Assembly (NCBI RefSeq): GCF_910594985.1
Contig: NZ_CAJVCE010000008.1
Span: 195,163 to 259,162 of the forward strand
Source: Paenibacillus allorhizosphaerae
Lineage (GTDB): Bacteria; Bacillota; Bacilli; Paenibacillales; NBRC-103111
Length of the DNA stretch: 64,000 nt
Direction: 5' to 3'
The notes below the pieces were generated by a model. That model was not told the DNA's origin and searched no databases. It saw only the letters and a program-made list of their open reading frames with translations. A program made the translations under genes and the position numbers. Shown here piece after piece: positions 8,192 through 16,868 of the stretch; the stretch's first letter is position 1; every line of letters starts with the position of its first letter.

Positions 8192-9475
8192 TTATTGTTG
8201 GGCTACAAGCCGTTCAAGCCCGTTTATATAAGGTCGCAGCGCGTGCGGAATGCGGATGGAGCCGTCCTCCTCCTGATGGGTTTCGAGCAGCGGAATCAAT
8301 ATTCGCGGCGAGGCGACGGCCGTATTGTTCAGCGTATGGCAATAAGTTAGTTTACCTTCCGCATCCCGGTAACGTATGTTCGAGCGCCGCGCCTGAAAGT
8401 CGAGCAGTGCCGACGACGAATGCGTCTCGCCGTACGCCTGGCGGCTCGGCATCCATGTCTCGATGTCGAACTGCTTGTAGGTCTTCTGCGACATATCGCC
8501 GATACAGACCGACATGACGCGGTACGGCAGCTCTAGCAGCTGCAGCAGCTCCTCCGCATGGCCGGTGATTTCATGGAGCATCCGATCCGACTGTTCGAGG
8601 CTCGCTTCGCATAAGATCACTTGCTCGACCTTGGCGAACTGGTGAACGCGGTACAAGCCGTGTACATCTCTTCCCGCCGAGCCGATCTCATTGCGGAAAC
8701 ACTGCGAGACGGCTGCGTATTTGCGCGGCTCGCTCAATTCGATCACCTCATCCGCGTGATACGAAACGAGCGGTACTTCCGACGTACCGACCAGCCACTT
8801 GTTCTCCTCCGCGATCCGAAATGTCTGCTCCTCTCCGAACGGAAAAAATCCGGTATGGGTCAAAGCTTCGGTGCGCACAAGCAGCGGTACCTCAAGCAGC
8901 GTAAACCCTTTGCCGATAAGCAGGTCAAGCGCAAGCTGCTGCACGGCACGGTGGAGCAGGGCGCCGGCTCCTTTGAGATAATAGTTGCGGGTTCCGGCGG
9001 TTTTCACCCCGCGCGGAATATCGATCAGATCGTGAAGCTCGCCGAGCGCTACATGATCTTTTGCCGCAAAATCAAACACCGGGGGCTCCCCGAACCGTTT
9101 CACTTCTACGTTATCTTGATCCGACCGTCCCGCCGGCGTATCTGGCGAGACTGGATTCGGCACGCGCATCGCCAGCAGCGTGAACTGCCGCTCCGCTTCG
9201 GCCAGCTCCGCCTCCACTTGGCTTAATCGGCGAATCGTCTCCTGCACGTCTTGTCTTACTTGCTCCGCCGCCTCCCGGTTTCCTTCACCGATCAATCGGC
9301 CGATGTCCCGGGAATGAACGTTTCTTTCCTGACGCAGCGCCTCCGCCTCTTGAAGCAGCTTCCTTCTTCGCTCATCCCAACGCAGCAGTTCGTCGATCGA
9401 AAGCGTAATCCCTTTTCCGTCCGCAACCGTTTGTAGCATTTCCCGATGTTGTCTAATAAACTTGATGTCCAGCAT
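8192..9475 (-). CDS. serS: Seryl-tRNA synthetase
   Basis: A 427-residue class II aminoacyl-tRNA synthetase that charges tRNA-Ser. The N-terminal MLDIKFIRQHREML begins the tRNA-binding coiled-coil arm. Motif 2 appears as VSQCFRNEIGSAGRD and motif 3 is near the C-terminus (ALLDFQARRSNIRYRD then LNNTAVASPRILIPLLE). The start at 9475 agrees with the family N-terminus; the open frame extends further only because it crosses the leader. It is preceded by a serine-type T-box leader and its own promoter, and followed by a terminator, so it is monocistronic. Confidence 0.96.
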   Translation of the reverse strand: MLDIKFIRQHREMLQTVADGKGITLSIDELLRWDERRRKLLQEAEALRQERNVHSRDIGRLIGEGNREAAEQVRQDVQETIRRLSQVEAELAEAERQFTLLAMRVPNPVSPDTPAGRSDQDNVEVKRFGEPPVFDFAAKDHVALGELHDLIDIPRGVKTAGTRNYYLKGAGALLHRAVQQLALDLLIGKGFTLLEVPLLVRTEALTHTGFFPFGEEQTFRIAEENKWLVGTSEVPLVSYHADEVIELSEPRKYAAVSQCFRNEIGSAGRDVHGLYRVHQFAKVEQVILCEASLEQSDRMLHEITGHAEELLQLLELPYRVMSVCIGDMSQKTYKQFDIETWMPSRQAYGETHSSSALLDFQARRSNIRYRDAEGKLTYCHTLNNTAVASPRILIPLLETHQEEDGSIRIPHALRPYINGLERLVAQQ

Positions 9476-9497
9476 GTCACCGCGCTCCTTTTTCGAT

Positions 9498-9709
9498 AAA
9501 AATACAAAAAGCGCCCTCATCCGTATGGGACGAGGAGCGCTTATCTCGCGGTGCCACCCAAATTGACCGGACAGCAAGGCACTGTCCAATCCGCTTTCAT
9601 TCCGCGATAACGGGCGGGTCCGGTTGACTTAGGGGAAACAGGGAATCCCTTGACGAGAACGCCTCCGAGTTGGATGCTCTTCACTGGCATGTTGTCGCTT
9701 TGTTATTTT
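9498..9709 (-). promoter_or_regulatory. T-box riboswitch leader of serS
   Basis: The conserved T-box GGGTGGCACCGCGAG is at 9545-9559 on the minus strand. It is followed by a terminator hairpin (9511-9540, arms beginning GCGCTCCTC and ending GAGGGCGC) and a U-rich tract. Uncharged tRNA-Ser would stabilise the antiterminator and allow transcription into serS. I could not place the specifier codon with certainty. Confidence 0.92.
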
Positions 9710-9715
9710 GTAAGA

Positions 9716-9744
9716 AGTATAGCGGATTGCAAAGCAATATTCAA
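9716..9744 (-). promoter_or_regulatory. serS promoter
   Basis: On the minus strand, -35 TTGAAT (9739-9744) and -10 TATACT (9716-9721) are separated by exactly 17 bases. Transcription would start near 9709, at the head of the T-box leader. Confidence 0.8.
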
Positions 9745-9768
9745 GCATGTAACATGTCGCGATTGTTC

Positions 9769-9900
9769 CCGGTCAAGCAAGCGATAGAAACGAATATGCT
9801 GGAGGAAGTTTTGCGCCCGGTACACGCTGCATCCGAACGCGTGATTCCGCTCACGTTCCGTCCTTTCGAAATTAAGACGATCCGGCTTTCAATGAAATGA
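9769..9900 (+). pseudogene. C-terminal relic of a GH38 alpha-mannosidase
   Basis: The frame ending at 9900 reads ETNMLEEV and then LTFRPFEIKTIRLSMK. This is the characteristic tail of GH38 alpha-mannosidases (…NLLE… then PFEIKTxRL). Everything before about residue VKQAIETN is lost, and the remaining upstream sequence is the serS promoter and leader on the other strand. No start codon or ribosome site serves it, so it is a relic. A GH38 gene begins at the far end of this window, so the genome does carry such enzymes. Confidence 0.62.
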
Positions 9901-10074
9901 ACGGGCGACGATAAACCAAAAAAGCTTGTCAATGACATCAAAACGCGATATGATTTCGTAGACAAAGATTTGATGAACCGGATCGCAACTGGAAACGGAA
10001 GCTACAGCGATCAAGCTTTATCGGGATACCGGCTGCGGGGCCCGATGAGGCTTGATTTCGTTTTGTCCAAATGA
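9901..10074 (+). other. Open stretch in frame with the GH38 relic, unidentified
   Basis: After the TGA of the relic the same frame stays open for 57 codons (TGDDKPKKLVNDIKTRYDFV, later DLMNRIATGNGSYSDQ, ending VLSK). I do not recognise it, and it has no clear ribosome site. The remaining bases up to 10165 hold no gene; the ribosome site GGAGATG of the next gene lies at the end. Confidence 0.25.
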
Positions 10075-10165
10075 CTGTACGTCGTACGATGAGCTACTAG
10101 GACGTCAGATTTGCAGCTTGTTTTTGTGAGTTACATCCGGTTAAGAACAATGTGGAGATGACAAC

Positions 10166-11365
10166 ATGGCAAGGGAACAACAGCGACAGGGCGCATCGCT
10201 CACCAAAGGTCTCGTTTTTTTAATGGCGGTATCGTGTGGGCTGGCCGTGGCGAATTTGTATTACAATCAGCCGCTGCTGGCTGAAATCGGCAGGACGTTT
10301 CAAGCGAGCGACCAAATGACGGGCATGATTTCGATGCTGACTCAGATCGGTTACGCGGTCGGGATGTTTTTGTTTATTCCTTTGGGAGATATCAAAGAGA
10401 GACGCGGAATGATCGTTCTTTTACTGCTGGCCGTCGGTGTCGCTTTGGTCGGCGTGGCCGCCGCACAAAATCTCATATGGATGTATGCGGCCAGCATGGC
10501 GGTCGGCATCACCACTGTAGCTCCGCAGATGATCGTACCTCTCGCCGCACATCTTGCGGCCCCGGAAGAGCGGGGGAAAGTGATCGGCAACGTGATGAGC
10601 GGATTGCTGATCGGGATTTTGCTGGCTCGTACGGTATCCGGCTTGATCGGCGGGATGTTCGGATGGCGGTCGATGTACGTCATTGCGGCGGTGTTAATGT
10701 TTGCTCTGGCGTATACACTGCGCCGGAAATTGCCTGCGAGCTATCCGGAGATGCAGCTTTCGTACGGACAGTTGGTCCGATCTATGGGAAGCCTCATTGC
10801 AGGGGAGCGCACCTTGCGTGAGGCGGCCATGATCGGCGCGATGATGTTCGGCGCGTTCAGCGTGTTCTGGACGGCGCTGACGTTTTATCTGGAGGGGCCG
10901 CATTACGGATACGGGAGCGAAGTTGCCGGATTATTCGGTCTCGTCGGCGTCGCAGGTGCGGCGGCCGCGTCCGTGATCGGGCGGCTGACGGATCGATGGA
11001 GCCCCAGGCTCATTGCAGGCATTGCGGTTATTATAGCGCTTTTGTCCTATGCATCGTTTTGGCTGGTCGGTTCGGTACTATGGGGGATGATCATCGGCGT
11101 CATTTTACTCGATTTGGGCGTGCAAGGGGTACAAATTACGAATCAGGCCCGCATTTACCGGCTGCAGCCCGAAGCACGAAGCAGAATCAACACGGTGTTC
11201 ATGGTCAGCTGCTTTGTCGGCGGCGCCGTCGGTTCTTCGATGGGAAGTTATGCCTGGAGCCGATGGGCTTGGGACGGGGTATGCGCAGTAGGCGGAAGCA
11301 TGGTTTTGCTGGCGTTCGTCTTTTGGCTTTCTTTTCGGGCGGGAACCCGCGGGGAGAAGGGATAG
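10166..11365 (+). CDS. MFS transporter, drug/H+ antiporter type
   Basis: A 399-residue major facilitator with about 12 membrane spans. VANLYYNQPLLAEIGRTFQ in helix 1 and GDIKERRGMI in the loop between helices 2 and 3 are MFS hallmarks, and the APQMIVPLAAHLAAPEERGK stretch is typical of the YnfM/YgaY branch of putative efflux pumps. The ATG follows GGAGATGACAAC. A strong terminator follows. Substrate unknown; efflux of small molecules is the usual assignment. Confidence 0.87.
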   Translation: MAREQQRQGASLTKGLVFLMAVSCGLAVANLYYNQPLLAEIGRTFQASDQMTGMISMLTQIGYAVGMFLFIPLGDIKERRGMIVLLLLAVGVALVGVAAAQNLIWMYAASMAVGITTVAPQMIVPLAAHLAAPEERGKVIGNVMSGLLIGILLARTVSGLIGGMFGWRSMYVIAAVLMFALAYTLRRKLPASYPEMQLSYGQLVRSMGSLIAGERTLREAAMIGAMMFGAFSVFWTALTFYLEGPHYGYGSEVAGLFGLVGVAGAAAASVIGRLTDRWSPRLIAGIAVIIALLSYASFWLVGSVLWGMIIGVILLDLGVQGVQITNQARIYRLQPEARSRINTVFMVSCFVGGAVGSSMGSYAWSRWAWDGVCAVGGSMVLLAFVFWLSFRAGTRGEKG

Positions 11366-11400
11366 TTCCGAAATGCGAGATTCATATTGGAGGAAGATGG

Positions 11401-11428
11401 GCTTGCGGCGGCAAGCTCTTTTTTTTTC
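11401..11428 (+). terminator. Terminator after MFS gene
   Basis: GCTTGC and GCAAGC pair around GGCG and are followed by a run of nine Ts within the next dozen bases. Confidence 0.8.
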
Positions 11429-11464
11429 ATTAAAAAAATGCCATGATCAGAAACGTACTCCTAT

Positions 11465-11496
11465 TAAAAAAACAGCCGAACTCGATTCGACTGTTA
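11465..11496 (-). terminator. Terminator of the 11519-14598 minus-strand group
   Basis: On the minus strand AACAGTCGAA and TTCGGCTGTT form a stem with G-U pairs and are followed by seven Ts. It ends the minus-strand run of ABC exporter and two small genes. Confidence 0.72.
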
Positions 11497-11518
11497 TCCT
11501 TGTACCTTCTTGCCGTTT

Positions 11519-12019
11519 TCAAAAACGGCTGCAATACTGTTTCAATGCAGTAAGCTCAATTTTGTAAAAATCAAGCTTGCCTACCTCCGTACGCTGCATA
11601 TCGGGAATTTTCGAAAACAACCGCCTCAGCCCGCTATGGCCGCCCGGCCCCCAAAACTGGATTTGCCGAACCGCTGCATTGTCTTCCGAGACGAATGCGG
11701 TCAAAAATTTCAATCCCCGCATAAAGAGCGGTGTGCTCCGAAAAGGCTCGCGCAAGAAGGCGACCTCGATCTGGCATACGTCCTGATCCGTAAAGTCATT
11801 GGCTCCGGTCCCGTACACGCAGCCGATTGCGCCTTCCAACCGATGCTCCTCTTCGTCAACACAGACGATGACTTTGCCGTGCATGAGCGGACTTGCGATT
11901 AAGCAAAGCTTCGTAGCAAAATCGTAAGGCAAATTCAGCTCGCCGTGATGCTCTAACAGTAACGTTAGGTAGTGATCGAACATGGCTCGATAATTGCAGA
12001 CGGAAAATTGCAAAGACAT
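11519..12019 (-). CDS. Small protein, probable GNAT-like fold (paralogue of 12221 gene)
   Basis: A 166-residue soluble protein. I do not recognise a named family. Its C-terminal FWGPGGHSGLRRLFSKIP matches the equivalent part of the next gene upstream (FLAQAENQYLRKLYPKIA), and the overall alternation of strands and helices suggests an acetyltransferase-like fold without an obvious acetyl-CoA loop. Three genes lie on the same strand in the order ABC exporter, 12221 gene, this gene. The start ATG has only a weak ribosome site, so the exact N-terminus is uncertain. Confidence 0.7.
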   Translation of the reverse strand: MSLQFSVCNYRAMFDHYLTLLLEHHGELNLPYDFATKLCLIASPLMHGKVIVCVDEEEHRLEGAIGCVYGTGANDFTDQDVCQIEVAFLREPFRSTPLFMRGLKFLTAFVSEDNAAVRQIQFWGPGGHSGLRRLFSKIPDMQRTEVGKLDFYKIELTALKQYCSRF

Positions 12020-12220
12020 CTTATTGCTGCGGCTGAACTCTCAAGGTGTCGATTGCTTTGATGGCGGAGTTTATCGAGATGTGGCTTTTTCCATCTTTTT
12101 TGAAGATGTTTGGTGGCATTGGTACCATTGTTCTATTCCTCCTTTTTTTGTTAATGGTATTAATATATCATACAATATTTGGCTGAACAATGATTTTATG
12201 ATCAAAAAGAATTACGGAGT

Positions 12221-12718
12221 CTAGGAAAATCGATTCAGATAGGCCTGCAGTTTGTCGATATCTGTCCTATATCTAAGCTTATCTTCCTCCACAGCGACAA
12301 GATCGGCAATTTTGGGGTACAGTTTGCGCAAGTATTGGTTCTCTGCTTGGGCCAAAAACTGAAATTGGCGCACCTCCGGTTTCTCTTCGCGTATGGTGCG
12401 AACCAACTGCTGCAGACCGCGAACAAAGGCGAATGTGTTACGTTTTGCCCGGGCAAGAATGGCCAAATCGACCAGAACCGTATGGGTATCTTCATATTCG
12501 CCTTCAGGCGTTCCGTAATAATAACCGACAATCGCGGTCGTTTCTCCTTCCGAATCCGTAACGCGGCCCAAATGTCCCTTGGTCAAGTATCCATACAGCG
12601 TCGAGACCGTATCGATCGTCTCAAAATCAAGCCGGAGCTCGAGCCGGTGCTTCAGAAAGAAGATGCTTACTTGGGCGTAATCGTCGTCGCTGGTACATTT
12701 CTTAAAATGCAGGGTCAT
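12221..12718 (-). CDS. Small protein, probable GNAT-like fold (paralogue of 11519 gene)
   Basis: A 165-residue soluble protein, homologous to its downstream neighbour by length and by the shared C-terminal pattern YLRKLYPKIA...Y...KLQAYLNRF. It contains TTAIVGYYYGTPEGEYED and VDLAILARAKRNTFAFVRGL, where GNAT proteins carry their central strands. No catalytic residues can be named. The ATG at 12718 follows a G-rich ribosome site; an ATG six codons earlier is less well placed. It starts 110 bases after the end of the ABC exporter gene on the same strand. Confidence 0.72.
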   Translation of the reverse strand: MTLHFKKCTSDDDYAQVSIFFLKHRLELRLDFETIDTVSTLYGYLTKGHLGRVTDSEGETTAIVGYYYGTPEGEYEDTHTVLVDLAILARAKRNTFAFVRGLQQLVRTIREEKPEVRQFQFLAQAENQYLRKLYPKIADLVAVEEDKLRYRTDIDKLQAYLNRFS

Positions 12719-12828
12719 CCTGCCATCCCCCCCCATATTTTTGATTCTTATGTATCCGTTCTTTTGTTCGAGCGGCGTGCGGCGTACGCTGCTCCAATAT
12801 TTCTATTGGCAGCCGTATGCAGGCTGCT

Positions 12829-14598
12829 TCAGTACGAGACCTCTCTTGCGTGCAGCTGCAGCTCGCCCCGAGATGACCGGAATCCGGCTTGTTTCTCCCA
12901 CATGTCGCTATACAGCCCTTTTCGGCCGAGCAGCTCCTCATGCGAGCCGGATTCGACGATTTCCCCATTCCGAAAAACAAAAATCAGGTCGGCATGGATG
13001 ATGGAAGCTAACCGGTGCGTGACGGAGATGATGGTCGAGCGCCCCTTCAACTGTGCGATCGTCCGGTTAATTTCCGCCTCGGTAGCAAAGTCCAGCGCGG
13101 ATGTCACTTCGTCCAGAAGCAGCACGCTCGGCTTGCGAAGCAGCGTCCTGGCAATCGATAACCGCTGGCGCTGTCCTCCGGACAGGCTTGCGCCTTCTTG
13201 AACGATCGGCGTGTCGTATCCTTCCGGCCAGCTCATGATCGTCTCGTGCATATCGGCTGCCTTTGATGCGGCAATCATTTCGTTTTCCGTCGCATCGGGG
13301 CTGCCTAACAGCAAATTATCCTTGACCGTTGCGTTGAAGAGGAACGTATCCTGAAACACGATGCCGACCTGCTCGCGCAAACTGCGCTCGCTCATTTGTT
13401 TTACATCGAGGCCGTCGTAGGCTACCCGTCCTTCGCCGGGATCGTAAAACCGCAACAGCAGCTGCAATGCGGTGCTTTTACCGGAACCGCTCGGTCCGAC
13501 GAACGCCGCGAAGCTGCCGGCTGGAATGGTCAGCGACACGTCTTTTAGAATGTTCTGCACATCCGTATAGCCGAACGTCACATGGTCCATAGCGATTGCA
13601 TGGGCGAGTGGCGGCATATTCACCGTCAGGTCCGCTTCAACCACAGTGGGCGCATCTTCCATCATTTGATGGACCCGTTCGAAGCTGACGCCGGACGCAA
13701 TGAAATACGGAATGAGAAAAGACAGATGAAATACCGCCTGACTGACGCTCATAAACAGTGTAAAGAAAGCGATATATCCACCGATGCTGAGCTTGTCTTG
13801 AAAAATCAGATAGCCTCCAAAGCCGATCATGATCGCGTTCAGTGCCATAAGGGATGTCATCGGAATGCGTTCCAGCAGTGAGTTCATAAAGCTTCTGCGA
13901 AGCCCGAACGTATACAGCGAAAGGATTTGTCTGCGAGCCCGTTCCAGCATTACCTCTTGCAAATGCAGCCCTCTGATCGTCTTATGCCCTTTGAGCGACT
14001 CGTCGATTGTGCTTGCGAAATCGCCCTCCGCTTCTTTTACTGAGCGGTTAGCGGTTTCCGCCCGTTTCTGCAGCAGCTTGGGGCCGATGAACAGCAGACT
14101 GGATCCGAGCAGCAAGGCGAGCGCGAGTCTCCACTCCAGCGTGAACAGCAGACACAATCCTGCCACGGCCGTAAAGCCTTGCTTGAGCCCAAGCGGAAAC
14201 GTGGCCCCGACGACCTGTTCGATCGACAGCAAATCGGAGTTAAATCGAGTGGTGATATCGCCTACACGGTACCGGGAATAAAAGTCGATCGACTGCTTCT
14301 GAACATGCGTGAACAATTCCGTGCGAAGCGTTTGGAGCATTCGGCCGCTCAGCTTGGCAAGCGTGTAATCGCCTCCGGCGCCTGCGGCGATATTGAGCAA
14401 ACCGCCGATAAGGAGCAGGGCGAGAATGAAGATAAACGCTTGAACGTCCTTCGGAATGAATGCGGTATCGACCAAATACTTCAAGCTTAACGGAAATGCT
14501 ACGGCATAGCCGATTTCTACTACGACGCTCGTTGCATACAAAGCGCACAGCAGCTTCAGGGGAGCCAAATAACGGCGCATGATGCGGGTAAAATTCAA
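12829..14598 (-). CDS. ABC exporter, fused membrane and ATPase domains
   Basis: A 589-residue MsbA/BmrA-type half transporter that works as a dimer in the cytoplasmic membrane. Residues 1-310 hold six membrane helices. The ATPase domain has Walker A GPSGSGKST, signature LSGGQRQRLSIARTLL, Walker B VLLLDEVTSALD and the H-loop SVTHRL. The start is TTG at 14598 with AGGAG six bases before. Drug or lipid export is the usual role. It heads a minus-strand group with two small unknown genes and is divergent from the acetyltransferase at 14745. Confidence 0.9.
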   Translation of the reverse strand: MNFTRIMRRYLAPLKLLCALYATSVVVEIGYAVAFPLSLKYLVDTAFIPKDVQAFIFILALLLIGGLLNIAAGAGGDYTLAKLSGRMLQTLRTELFTHVQKQSIDFYSRYRVGDITTRFNSDLLSIEQVVGATFPLGLKQGFTAVAGLCLLFTLEWRLALALLLGSSLLFIGPKLLQKRAETANRSVKEAEGDFASTIDESLKGHKTIRGLHLQEVMLERARRQILSLYTFGLRRSFMNSLLERIPMTSLMALNAIMIGFGGYLIFQDKLSIGGYIAFFTLFMSVSQAVFHLSFLIPYFIASGVSFERVHQMMEDAPTVVEADLTVNMPPLAHAIAMDHVTFGYTDVQNILKDVSLTIPAGSFAAFVGPSGSGKSTALQLLLRFYDPGEGRVAYDGLDVKQMSERSLREQVGIVFQDTFLFNATVKDNLLLGSPDATENEMIAASKAADMHETIMSWPEGYDTPIVQEGASLSGGQRQRLSIARTLLRKPSVLLLDEVTSALDFATEAEINRTIAQLKGRSTIISVTHRLASIIHADLIFVFRNGEIVESGSHEELLGRKGLYSDMWEKQAGFRSSRGELQLHAREVSY

Positions 14599-14744
14599 TG
14601 GGATCTCCTACTTTTTTCGTGTAATCGCTTTTGCGCATAGTGCGGACGTACCTAATACAACATCATAACTTTGGCGGAAATATAAGTCTACAATTATTGC
14701 AAATGATGTGCGATGATGGGCAAACAACCGAAATGGAGGCGAAA

Positions 14745-15227
14745 ATGACGATGATGGCAGATATGGAAATTGTGGAGCTCGACGCTTCCTTTATCCAGGA
14801 AGCAAGCCGGCTCTTGGCAAGCTACCAGTATCCTGACGGCTGGAAAGACGAGCAGCGAGAACAGTGCAAAGCCGCCTTGCAGCGGTTGCTGGAGAGCGGC
14901 TATATGTCCTGTATTATGGTAAGGCGGCAAGGAGCGTGCGCCGGATTCTTATCGTACTGTTGGGGATTCTCCACGACCAAAGGACTACCCATCCTGCGAA
15001 TTCAAGATGTGTACACCTCGCCAGATCACAGAAGGGCCGGGGTAGCCGAAGCTATGCTGCAACATGTCATCGCTGTTGCCCGAGAGCGTGGAGCCCACCG
15101 ATTGCAGCTGGAGACCGATACCGATAACTTGCCGGCACGTTCCTTGTATGAAAAGGTCGGATTTGAATGGATCTCGCACAAAGAAGTGTATATGTGTCCG
15201 CTGAAGCAATGGAATCGGGCCGATTGA
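14745..15227 (+). CDS. GNAT-family N-acetyltransferase
   Basis: A 160-residue acetyltransferase. The acetyl-CoA motif is TSPDHRRAGVAEAMLQHVIA, preceded by the strand ILRIQDVY and followed by LETDTDNLPARSLYEKVGF, which is typical of GNAT motif B. GGAGGCGAAA precedes the ATG at 14745; the frame is open upstream, but that part overlaps the promoter region shared with the divergent ABC exporter. Substrate unknown. Confidence 0.87.
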   Translation: MTMMADMEIVELDASFIQEASRLLASYQYPDGWKDEQREQCKAALQRLLESGYMSCIMVRRQGACAGFLSYCWGFSTTKGLPILRIQDVYTSPDHRRAGVAEAMLQHVIAVARERGAHRLQLETDTDNLPARSLYEKVGFEWISHKEVYMCPLKQWNRAD

Positions 15228-15340
15228 CCGGCGTCAATCGAAGGCAAGGGAAACGGGCGCGTTTCGAAGGAAACGGAAGAAAATCGCATTATGAGTCGCT
15301 GAAGCAAGCGGACAGTTTGTTCGTCAATTGCCAAATCCTA

Positions 15341-15349
15341 TGTTATAAT
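15341..15349 (+). promoter_or_regulatory. Extended -10 promoter of the metallophosphoesterase gene
   Basis: TGTTATAAT is a perfect extended -10 element; the -35 region is weak. It lies 114 bases before the start codon. The remaining part of the 235-base gap holds no gene that I can support. Confidence 0.5.
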
Positions 15350-15462
15350 CATCTCGATTTATGTCCTGACGCGAGCATATGTTCACATCATGACGGTACA
15401 TTAAGGACGACTTTGGAGCATGTCGCTTTTGATTTGGGAGAGGAACCTGGGAGGGGAAAAAC

Positions 15463-16293
15463 ATGAAGTTGGTCGTAATGGGGGATTTTCATTATCCGAG
15501 AATGGCGGATGGGCCGGAAGAGCTGCGCGAAGCGAGAGAGCATTTTTTCAGCGGGATGTTGAAAGCGTTTTTGGAAATCGATGCGGATTATCACGTTTCT
15601 TTGGGGGACTTTACGAATGAGGGCGTAACCGAGGAATTGGAGTACGTATTCGATCGCATCAAAAGCTATGGGGCGGAGCGGAATTTCATTCACGTGCTCG
15701 GCAATCATGATGCTTACTCGATCCCGAAGTCGGATATTTTGGCCATCTCGGGGCAGCAGCGCTACCATAAAATCGAGACCGATGAAGTGGTTCTTGTTTT
15801 TCTCGATACCACGAAAGAAATGAACCGGAAAGATTATGGCGGCGAAGTAGACCCGGAGCAAACCGCATGGCTGGACAGCGTGCTGCAGCAATCGTCGGAC
15901 AAGCCGGTTTTTGTATTCGGCCATCATCCGATTCCTAACACAACGAAGCTTTCCGACAAGCCGATGCTTCACATTCATCCGGAATATGACATCTGGCCGT
16001 TAATGGAGAAGAAAAACGGGCGCGGATATTACTTCTGCGGCCATAATCATATGAATTCCATCGTGCAAAAAGATCAATGGCATCTCGTGCAAACGGCCGC
16101 TTGCCTCGATATTCCGGCATTTCGTATGATCGAGATCAAGGGAGGCAAAGTATCCGTCGAAACGGTACATATTCAGGATCAACGGCTTCTCGAGCTTGCC
16201 GCCCATATCGGGCAAAACATGAAGCATTTCAAGCCGAAAGACGGGGCGCTCGGAGAAGACGCGGACTTAACGTTAACTGTGGTTCACGGTTAG
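15463..16293 (+). CDS. Calcineurin-like metallophosphoesterase
   Basis: A 276-residue phosphoesterase with all metal-binding blocks in order: GDFHY (Asp8, His10), SLGDFTNEG, VLGNHDAY, FGHHPIPN and CGHNHMN. Such enzymes use two metal ions to cleave phosphoesters, often phosphodiesters. No signal peptide, so it acts in the cytoplasm. GGGAGGGG precedes the ATG. The 53124 gene has the same blocks in the same order but little other identity. Substrate unknown. Confidence 0.88.
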   Translation: MKLVVMGDFHYPRMADGPEELREAREHFFSGMLKAFLEIDADYHVSLGDFTNEGVTEELEYVFDRIKSYGAERNFIHVLGNHDAYSIPKSDILAISGQQRYHKIETDEVVLVFLDTTKEMNRKDYGGEVDPEQTAWLDSVLQQSSDKPVFVFGHHPIPNTTKLSDKPMLHIHPEYDIWPLMEKKNGRGYYFCGHNHMNSIVQKDQWHLVQTAACLDIPAFRMIEIKGGKVSVETVHIQDQRLLELAAHIGQNMKHFKPKDGALGEDADLTLTVVHG

Positions 16294-16319
16294 AAGGCGA
16301 TAGCCGTATATATGCAAAT

Positions 16320-16366
16320 CAAATGGCGTGCAAATTGATCATCAATTTGACATGCCATTTTTGTTC
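16320..16366 (+). terminator. Terminator after the metallophosphoesterase gene
   Basis: A long, nearly perfect stem from AAATGGCGTG to CATGCCATTT, with an inner AATTGAT/ATCAATT part, followed by a TTTTTGTT tail. Confidence 0.8.
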
Positions 16367-16435
16367 TGTGCTAACGCAGGCAACCGCGATATGAGCTGAA
16401 CGGATTCATGCACGATTTCGAAGGGGAGCTTTCTT

Positions 16436-16732
16436 ATGGAAAATAACGTTACACTTAGAGGGTTGCAGCAGTATATCAAAGCGAATGATTATAAGCCGGA
16501 GCTGAAACATGTGTATTTTCAAAAGCTGATCGAAGAAGTCGGCGAGCTGTCCGAAACGCTCCGCAAAGACAGCAGGATGCAGGGAGATGCCATTAAAGGA
16601 ACGATCGAAGAAGAACTTTACGACGTGCTCTACTATGTTGCGGCGCTGGCCAACGTGTACGACGTTGACCTGCAGACGTGCATGCATCTAAAAGAAGCGC
16701 TGAATCGGGAAAAATACAAGCACAAAGCATAG
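16436..16732 (+). CDS. MazG-like nucleotide pyrophosphohydrolase
   Basis: A 98-residue all-helical protein of the MazG/dUTPase-like superfamily, which splits pyrophosphate from (d)NTPs. The metal-binding pair of motifs is visible: EEVGELSE near residue 33 and EEELYDVLYYV near residue 61. Length fits single-domain MazG-like proteins. The ATG is preceded by GGGGAGC. Exact nucleotide preference unknown. Confidence 0.85.
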   Translation: MENNVTLRGLQQYIKANDYKPELKHVYFQKLIEEVGELSETLRKDSRMQGDAIKGTIEEELYDVLYYVAALANVYDVDLQTCMHLKEALNREKYKHKA

Positions 16733-16868
16733 CCGTCGGAAAGATCGGTTTATAAAGGTTCTTTCCGTAGCTGCCGCCGTCCGTCAACGCTATAATAAGA
16801 AACCCGATTCGCTGTTTATGGAGGAATGATAGAGCATAACGAATTATATCCGGTGTTTCCGGGATGCC

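Noticed and set aside
12810..12828. Hairpin GCAGCC...GGCTGC after the ABC exporter as terminator
   Set aside because: No T run follows on the minus strand, and the downstream gene on that strand begins 110 bases on, so read-through is as likely.
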